64,000 nt of DNA from positions 21,468 through 85,467 of the forward strand of contig JBNLBF010000013.1 in NCBI GenBank assembly GCA_050302475.1, written 5' to 3'. Below the pieces are notes generated by a model. The model made no database searches. It was not told where the DNA came from and saw only the letters and a list, made by a program, of their open reading frames with translations. Positions 59,426-64,000 of this stretch are shown piece by piece. Every line of letters begins with the position of its first letter. Positions within the stretch are counted from its first letter, which is position 1. The position numbers were made by a program, and so were the translations under genes. Source of the stretch: NORP23 sp050302475. Its GTDB lineage: Bacteria; Pseudomonadota; Alphaproteobacteria; Rhodobacterales; Rhodobacteraceae.

Positions 59426-60634
59426 TCATCCGTTCGATTGGCAATCACCTAACGCCTGATCCGGCGTTTTCCAGTGACCTGTCGCCGCCAAAAGTGCCAG
59501 CAGTTTGAGCGTGTTACCGAAATAGACCTCATCATTAATGTCCCGCGCCAGAATATTGGTCCATAACGCTGCCCGCCATTCTGGCGAGGCCGACGGCAAC
59601 ATCGCCGCCACCCCCATCATCGACACAAACACCAACGGCGACGACGTTTCATAGGGTAGTTTCTGTCCATCCAGATGATACCCCTCCGCCACGTTGGCCG
59701 GATCGCCTCCGGTCGCTTGCTGCGCCCAATGGTTAAAATTCGACAGAACCGGCACGGCGTCCTGCTGACCATAGATCAACACATCCAGCGCCAGTCGAAA
59801 CGGCGTCCGCGACGCGTTCCAGAAATATGTCCCGTCATAGTTGGTTTCCAACCGCTCGCCCATCGCAGCGCGGGGTCTATCCGGCAAGCCTTCGATAAAA
59901 TCCGGCAGCAATCCTGTATCCGGATGCGCCACCGTTTCCACAATGTCGTAGGTCGAGGCCCGCAGCAGCAGCCACCGGTTATCGCAAGTTGCGCGGTAAA
60001 ACGCGGGATAATGCGAGGTGAAGAAATCCGATGTGCGCGTCAGGTCCGCCAGCTCCGGCGAGAAATGCGTCACCCAATCACCGATATTCAGATAGTGCCC
60101 ACCCGCCATCATTTCATACTTTGCCGCATCCGCCAGAAGATCACGGGCAAGGGCGAGGTAGTCATACACCCCGTCGTTGCCCCATGTCGCATGCGCCAGC
60201 AAAAGGGCATAGGCGACATCGAGGTCGCCATCCGTGGCGCTGTTCTCGTCCCCCTCGCCGCCCAATCGGCATGTCATGCCATCATAAACCTGCCGCCACG
60301 CCAGCAGGTGCGGCGAGCTTCCGGCGGGGAAGCTAAGGTAATATCTCACCATGCCGTCAAACAGATCGTGCGCCTGAGGATCCGTGTCCGCCATCATCAC
60401 AAGCGCCAACATGCCGTAGCCATGTGCCTCGGAAACCGTTGCGACGGGATCACCCGTTCCATCACTTAAATGCGGGTCGCTGCGCAAATCGACGATCACC
60501 GTCCCTGCGCCGCAAATATTGCTTAGATAGACCTGCTTCCAGTCCTCATAGAACGCCCGCAAATCCTCGGTTTTGGGCTGCGCTACTGCCGTCAGCGGAA
60601 ACAAAACCAGCAAGATCAGCAGCCGCAGGCCCAT
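59426..60634 (-). CDS. Exported glycoside hydrolase family 8 protein
   Basis: Protein of 402 aa from the ATG at 60634 (TAGGATC upstream), with a signal peptide (LRLLILLVLFPLTAVAQ). VSEAHGYGMLALVMM holds the general acid Glu and ATDGDLDVAYALLLAH the GH8 aspartate; YDGTYFWNASRTPFRL and an (alpha/alpha)6-barrel pattern agree. GH8 enzymes cut cellulose, chitosan or xylan-type chains; here no bcs cellulose genes are adjacent, so the glycan is unknown. It begins four bases after valS and precedes the ureide operon by 25 bp. Confidence 0.88.
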   Translation of the reverse strand: MGLRLLILLVLFPLTAVAQPKTEDLRAFYEDWKQVYLSNICGAGTVIVDLRSDPHLSDGTGDPVATVSEAHGYGMLALVMMADTDPQAHDLFDGMVRYYLSFPAGSSPHLLAWRQVYDGMTCRLGGEGDENSATDGDLDVAYALLLAHATWGNDGVYDYLALARDLLADAAKYEMMAGGHYLNIGDWVTHFSPELADLTRTSDFFTSHYPAFYRATCDNRWLLLRASTYDIVETVAHPDTGLLPDFIEGLPDRPRAAMGERLETNYDGTYFWNASRTPFRLALDVLIYGQQDAVPVLSNFNHWAQQATGGDPANVAEGYHLDGQKLPYETSSPLVFVSMMGVAAMLPSASPEWRAALWTNILARDINDEVYFGNTLKLLALLAATGHWKTPDQALGDCQSNG

Positions 60635-60638
60635 GATC

Positions 60639-63611
60639 CTACCCAAGTTCCGCCATCCGCTGCATGGCGACACTCAATTTGGCTAGCTCGTCCTCGGCCA
60701 CCTCCAGACGATCGCGGTTTTCCTGCACGACCTCCTCGGGCGCGTTGGCGGTGAATTTCTCGTTGGAAAGCTTACCCTTCAGCCCACCGACTTCCTTGCT
60801 CAACTTATCCATCGCCTTTTGCAGGCGCGCTTTTTCCGCATCGACGTCGATGATATCAGCCAGCGGCAGGCAGAACGTGCCGCCCTCCACGGGAATGGTC
60901 ACAGCGCCCTTCGGGGCCTCCGCAGCGGTCGAGACCTCATCAATCCGCGCCAAACGGTGGATCAGCACGGCGTTGTTGGCAAAGGCCGTCTGCCCTGTCG
61001 CGTCCAGATCAAGCTGTATCATCGGGATTTTTGCCCCCGCAGGCACGTGCATTTCCGCACGGACGGAACGGATGCTTTCGATCAATCCGATCACCCAGTT
61101 CATTTCGCGATCCGCGTCGGCATTCACGTAATCAGCCACCGTATAGGTCGGCCAGTCAGCGTGAACCAGCATCTTCGACCGATCCGCAATATCGCCCCAA
61201 AGCTGTTCAGTGATAAACGGCATAATCGGGTGCAGCAGGATCAGGCACTGGTCAATCGCCCATGCCATCGTCGCGCGGGTTTCGGCAACAACCGCCGCGT
61301 CGTCCGACTGGAACAGCGGCTTCGCGAATTCGACATACCAGTCGCAGACCTTACCCCAGACATGAGTGTAAAGCGCGTTGGCGGCATCGTTGAAACGATA
61401 GCTGACGAGCGCCGCATCCACCGCCTCCCGCGCTCGTGCGGTTTCGCCAACGATCCATTTATTCACTGTCTGACTGACAGCGGTCGGGTCAAAATCGGCT
61501 GAAGGTTTGCATTCGTTCATCTCGGCGAAGCGAGCGGCGTTCCACAGTTTAGTGCCGAAATTCCGGTAGCCCTTGATCGTGTCCATCGACAGTTTCAACT
61601 GTCCACCGATTGATGCCATGGAGGCATTGGTGAAGCGCAGCGCGTCGGCGCCGAATTCGTCGATCATGTCCAGCGGGTCGATGACATTGCCGAGCGTTTT
61701 CGACATTTTTACGCCCTTCTCGTCCCGCACCAGCGTGTGGAGATAGACGGTATGGAAAGGCACCTCGTCCACGACCTCCAACTGCATCATCATCATGCGC
61801 GCGACCCAGAAGAACAGAATATCCTGTCCGGTGATCAGAACGTCAGTCGGGAAGTATTTTTGGAGTTCCTCGGTCTGTTCCGGCCAGCCGAGCGTTCCGA
61901 TAGGCCATAGGCCGGAGGAGAACCAGGTGTCGAGCACGTCGGGATCGCGGTAGAGGATAATGCCTGATTGTAGCGTAAAATCACCTACTGGCTCGTTAGT
62001 CGCTTGAATATCGACTTCGGCTCCATAGTATTGCTTAGCCAATTCAATAGCTTCGTCAACTGAAGCTGCACAAAATGCTTTATCCGAAGTGGATCTTTCT
62101 TCACTCAGTCCGTCGGGGTTTCCGACAAGATATGTTGTAGAGTTTTGTTCGAATTTTTCAGGCCCATACCAAACCGGCACTTGATGACCCCACCAAAGCT
62201 GGCGGGAAATGCACCATGGCTCGATATTTTCCATCCAGTGGTAATAGACCTTCTTGTCCCGCTCCGGGATGATCTGTGTGCGGCCGTCACGGACCGCCTC
62301 CAGCGCGGGACCGGCCAGCTTGGCGGCATCAACATACCACTGATCGGTCAGCATCGGCTCCATCACGACCTTTGATCGGTCGCAGAAGGGCTGCATGATT
62401 TTCTTATCTTCAACCATGATCATCAACCCTTCGGCGTCGATATCGGCGATGACTTTTTTGCGTGCCTCGAACCGGTCCAACCCGCGATATTCGTCGGGGA
62501 CGAGGTTGATATTTTCGATCTCCGCCTCATCAAACGCGGCCCCGCGCGAAATTTCTCCGGCGCGGGTGGCTGCAGCGACATAGTCCAGCCCGTCGGTCCG
62601 CATATGCGCCTTTGTGTCCATCAGGCGGTACAAAGGAATATTGTTGCGCTTCGCAACGCCATAGTCGTTCGCGTCATGCGCACCCGTGATCTTCACCGCA
62701 CCTGAGCCGAAATCCTTGTCCGGATAGTCGTCCGTAATAATCGGGATCAGGCGGCGATGCTCCTTAGGCCCAACCGGAATTTCGCACAGTTTCCCAACAA
62801 TCGGCGCATAGCGTTCGTCGGACGGGTGAACCGCCACCGCGCCGTCGCCGAGCATGGTTTCGGGGCGGGTCGTGGCGATAGAAATATAGTCGCGGGTCTC
62901 GCGAAGCGTGACGTTTCCGTCCTTGTCTTTTTCCACGTATTCATAGGTTGCACCCCCTGCGAGGGGGTATTTGAAATGCCACATATGGCCGTCGATCTCG
63001 ATATTCTCGACCTCAAGGTCGGAAATCGCCGTTTCGAAATGCGGGTCCCAGTTGACCAGACGTTTGCCCTTATAGATCAGACCCTTGTTATAAAGCTCGA
63101 CAAAAACCTTCAGAACGGCGTCGTGGAAGTTCCCTTCCTCGCCCGCAGGCGCACCCTCCGCCCCCGACATGGTGAAGGCGTTCCGGTCCCAGTCACAAGA
63201 CGCACCCAAACGCTGAAGCTGGTTGATGATGGTAGAGCCGTATTTCTGCTTCCACTCCCAAACCTTGGCGGTGAACGCTTCGCGGCCCATCTCGGCGCGG
63301 GATGGCTGCTGCGTTTCCGACAACATCTTTTCGACCTGCAACTGCGTCGCGATCCCAGCATGGTCCTGCCCGGGCTGCCAGAGCGTGTCGAACCCGCGCA
63401 TCCGGTGCCAGCGGATCAGAATATCCTGAAGCGTGTTGTTGAACGCATGACCGACATGCAGCGACCCCGTCACATTCGGCGGCGGGATCATGATGGTAAA
63501 GGTTTCCTCGCGGCTGGCATTCGCGCCGGCAGCGAACGCCTTTGCCTCCATCCATTTTGCGTAAATCTCCGCCTCGGATTTCTGGGCGTCGAAGGTCTTT
63601 TCCATGGCCAT
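60639..63611 (-). CDS. valS: Valyl-tRNA synthetase
   Basis: Protein of 990 aa from the ATG at 63611 (MAMEKTFDAQ; AGGA eight bases upstream). The class I motifs are PPPNVTGSLHVGHAFNN (HIGH equivalent HVGH) and GVKMSKTLGNVIDP (KMSKS equivalent KMSKT). An editing domain and C-terminal coiled coil are present. In the catalytic half, between VPVWYGPEKFEQ and DVLDTWFSSGLW, there is an insertion relative to usual sequences, coded by DNA at about 61960-62150 that is AT-richer than the rest of the gene. Confidence 0.96.
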   Translation of the reverse strand: MAMEKTFDAQKSEAEIYAKWMEAKAFAAGANASREETFTIMIPPPNVTGSLHVGHAFNNTLQDILIRWHRMRGFDTLWQPGQDHAGIATQLQVEKMLSETQQPSRAEMGREAFTAKVWEWKQKYGSTIINQLQRLGASCDWDRNAFTMSGAEGAPAGEEGNFHDAVLKVFVELYNKGLIYKGKRLVNWDPHFETAISDLEVENIEIDGHMWHFKYPLAGGATYEYVEKDKDGNVTLRETRDYISIATTRPETMLGDGAVAVHPSDERYAPIVGKLCEIPVGPKEHRRLIPIITDDYPDKDFGSGAVKITGAHDANDYGVAKRNNIPLYRLMDTKAHMRTDGLDYVAAATRAGEISRGAAFDEAEIENINLVPDEYRGLDRFEARKKVIADIDAEGLMIMVEDKKIMQPFCDRSKVVMEPMLTDQWYVDAAKLAGPALEAVRDGRTQIIPERDKKVYYHWMENIEPWCISRQLWWGHQVPVWYGPEKFEQNSTTYLVGNPDGLSEERSTSDKAFCAASVDEAIELAKQYYGAEVDIQATNEPVGDFTLQSGIILYRDPDVLDTWFSSGLWPIGTLGWPEQTEELQKYFPTDVLITGQDILFFWVARMMMMQLEVVDEVPFHTVYLHTLVRDEKGVKMSKTLGNVIDPLDMIDEFGADALRFTNASMASIGGQLKLSMDTIKGYRNFGTKLWNAARFAEMNECKPSADFDPTAVSQTVNKWIVGETARAREAVDAALVSYRFNDAANALYTHVWGKVCDWYVEFAKPLFQSDDAAVVAETRATMAWAIDQCLILLHPIMPFITEQLWGDIADRSKMLVHADWPTYTVADYVNADADREMNWVIGLIESIRSVRAEMHVPAGAKIPMIQLDLDATGQTAFANNAVLIHRLARIDEVSTAAEAPKGAVTIPVEGGTFCLPLADIIDVDAEKARLQKAMDKLSKEVGGLKGKLSNEKFTANAPEEVVQENRDRLEVAEDELAKLSVAMQRMAELG

Positions 63612-63674
63612 CTGGGTATTCCTGAATCTTGGTTTCGCGCCGTAATACATGCGCGGGTCGCGAAGGAAAACCCC

Positions 63675-64000
63675 TTAGACGGGCCGGTCGATTTTTGTCG
63701 ACAGATGGATGAGGGATTCCGAGGAACGAACCCCCTGTATCGCCCCGATCACATCGAGGATTTCATCGAGTTGCGCGGTGTTTCTGGTGGCCAGTTGCAA
63801 TACCAGATCGAACCGGCCGGATGAGGTGTGCGCGACCTCTACCTCCGGCATGGATTTCAGGCGACTGACAACTTGCGGACCAGAGCGCGGATCGAAATTC
63901 ACCAGCACCGTCGCGCGAATACGATCACGCCGCGCGGATTCGCCCAGCCGCACGGTATAGCCAGCGATGACACCGGTCCGTTCCAGCTTTTCGATCCGGG
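63675..64000 (-). CDS. Lrp/AsnC family transcriptional regulator (5' part outside window)
   Basis: The frame is open to the window edge; the visible part reads RIEKLERTGVIAGYTVRLGES, the end of the Lrp helix-turn-helix and linker, followed by the RAM/AsnC ligand-binding domain (ATVLVNFDPRSGPQVVSRLKSMP, VEVAHTSSGRFDLVLQLAT). About 108 residues are visible; a GTG at 63953 is an internal codon, not a start. It would sense an amino acid or similar effector. It is upstream of valS on the same strand, with 63 bp between them, and need not be co-regulated. Confidence 0.9.
   Translation of the reverse strand, partial: RIEKLERTGVIAGYTVRLGESARRDRIRATVLVNFDPRSGPQVVSRLKSMPEVEVAHTSSGRFDLVLQLATRNTAQLDEILDVIGAIQGVRSSESLIHLSTKIDRPV

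Overview
The window looks like a chromosomal segment of an alphaproteobacterium of the Rhodobacteraceae (roseobacter) group. Support comes from gene content and order: olsBA, chpT, yicC-gmk, class II DAHP synthase next to serB, mmcB with a GTTC-N7-GTTC SOS box, hflKC-DUF2065-degP, glyQ and glyS split by FkbM and DUF6446 genes, serC-serA behind a serC-leader-like RNA, and TTAA-N7-TTAA CtrA boxes. Genes are densely packed with many 1-4 nt start/stop overlaps. I see no IS element, prophage, CRISPR array or rRNA; there is one tRNA (His).

1-9.6 kb: C-terminal end of a prolyl-4-hydroxylase-type oxygenase, the ornithine-lipid pair olsB/olsA, chpT (CtrA phosphorelay) behind a perfect CtrA box, gamma carbonic anhydrase, gmk, yicC, a PAS protein, serB, class II DAHP synthase, a GlxA-type regulator, and 5-formyl-THF cyclo-ligase preceded by a probable 6S RNA. 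9.6-15.8 kb: a more accessory stretch with an 843-aa glycosyltransferase, SOS-controlled and probably leaderless mmcB, a 41-codon remnant of a VOC-family gene, a DUF938 methyltransferase, a heme-binding VCBS protein, a DUF6324 protein and a RibD-like reductase. 15.8-22.1 kb: tRNA-His, a coupled aminotransferase/deacetylase pair suited to (acetyl)polyamine breakdown, two ParA-like paralogs of which the second has lost its Walker A residues, a GNAT acetyltransferase with a hairpin over its ribosome binding site, and scoAB.

22.1-33.2 kb: xseA, purD, a second VCBS protein coupled to a 2Fe-2S ferredoxin, an RTX-type calcium-binding protein under one perfect and one degenerate CtrA box, the degP/hflCK membrane quality-control operon, gor and rpiA. 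33.3-41.2 kb: sdaA, a small membrane protein, thiN-DUF2842-purA, a flavin-dependent pyridoxamine-oxidase-like protein, serA-serC and a DUF1127 protein. Serine synthesis (serA, serB, serC) and breakdown (sdaA) are all in the window. 41.3-49.4 kb: a MocR-type regulator lacking the PLP lysine with two overlapping EamA exporters, glmM-folP-folB (FolB fused to a degenerate kinase-like domain), a CAP-domain protein and a SleB-type cell wall hydrolase. 49.6-64 kb: an almost unbroken minus-strand run with ppdK, glyS, DUF6446, FkbM methyltransferase, glyQ, a membrane protein, the ureide genes allA and allE, a HisC-like aminotransferase, a GH8 glycosidase, valS and the start-less part of an Lrp/AsnC regulator.

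Most of the window is core metabolism. The less ordinary items are the regulatory sites, the degenerate-paralog and pseudoenzyme cases (ParA-like pair, FolB fusion, MocR without lysine), the shrunken VOC gene and the heme-VCBS protein. I did not find a convincing complete new system. Product names rest on reading motifs and gene order without database searches.
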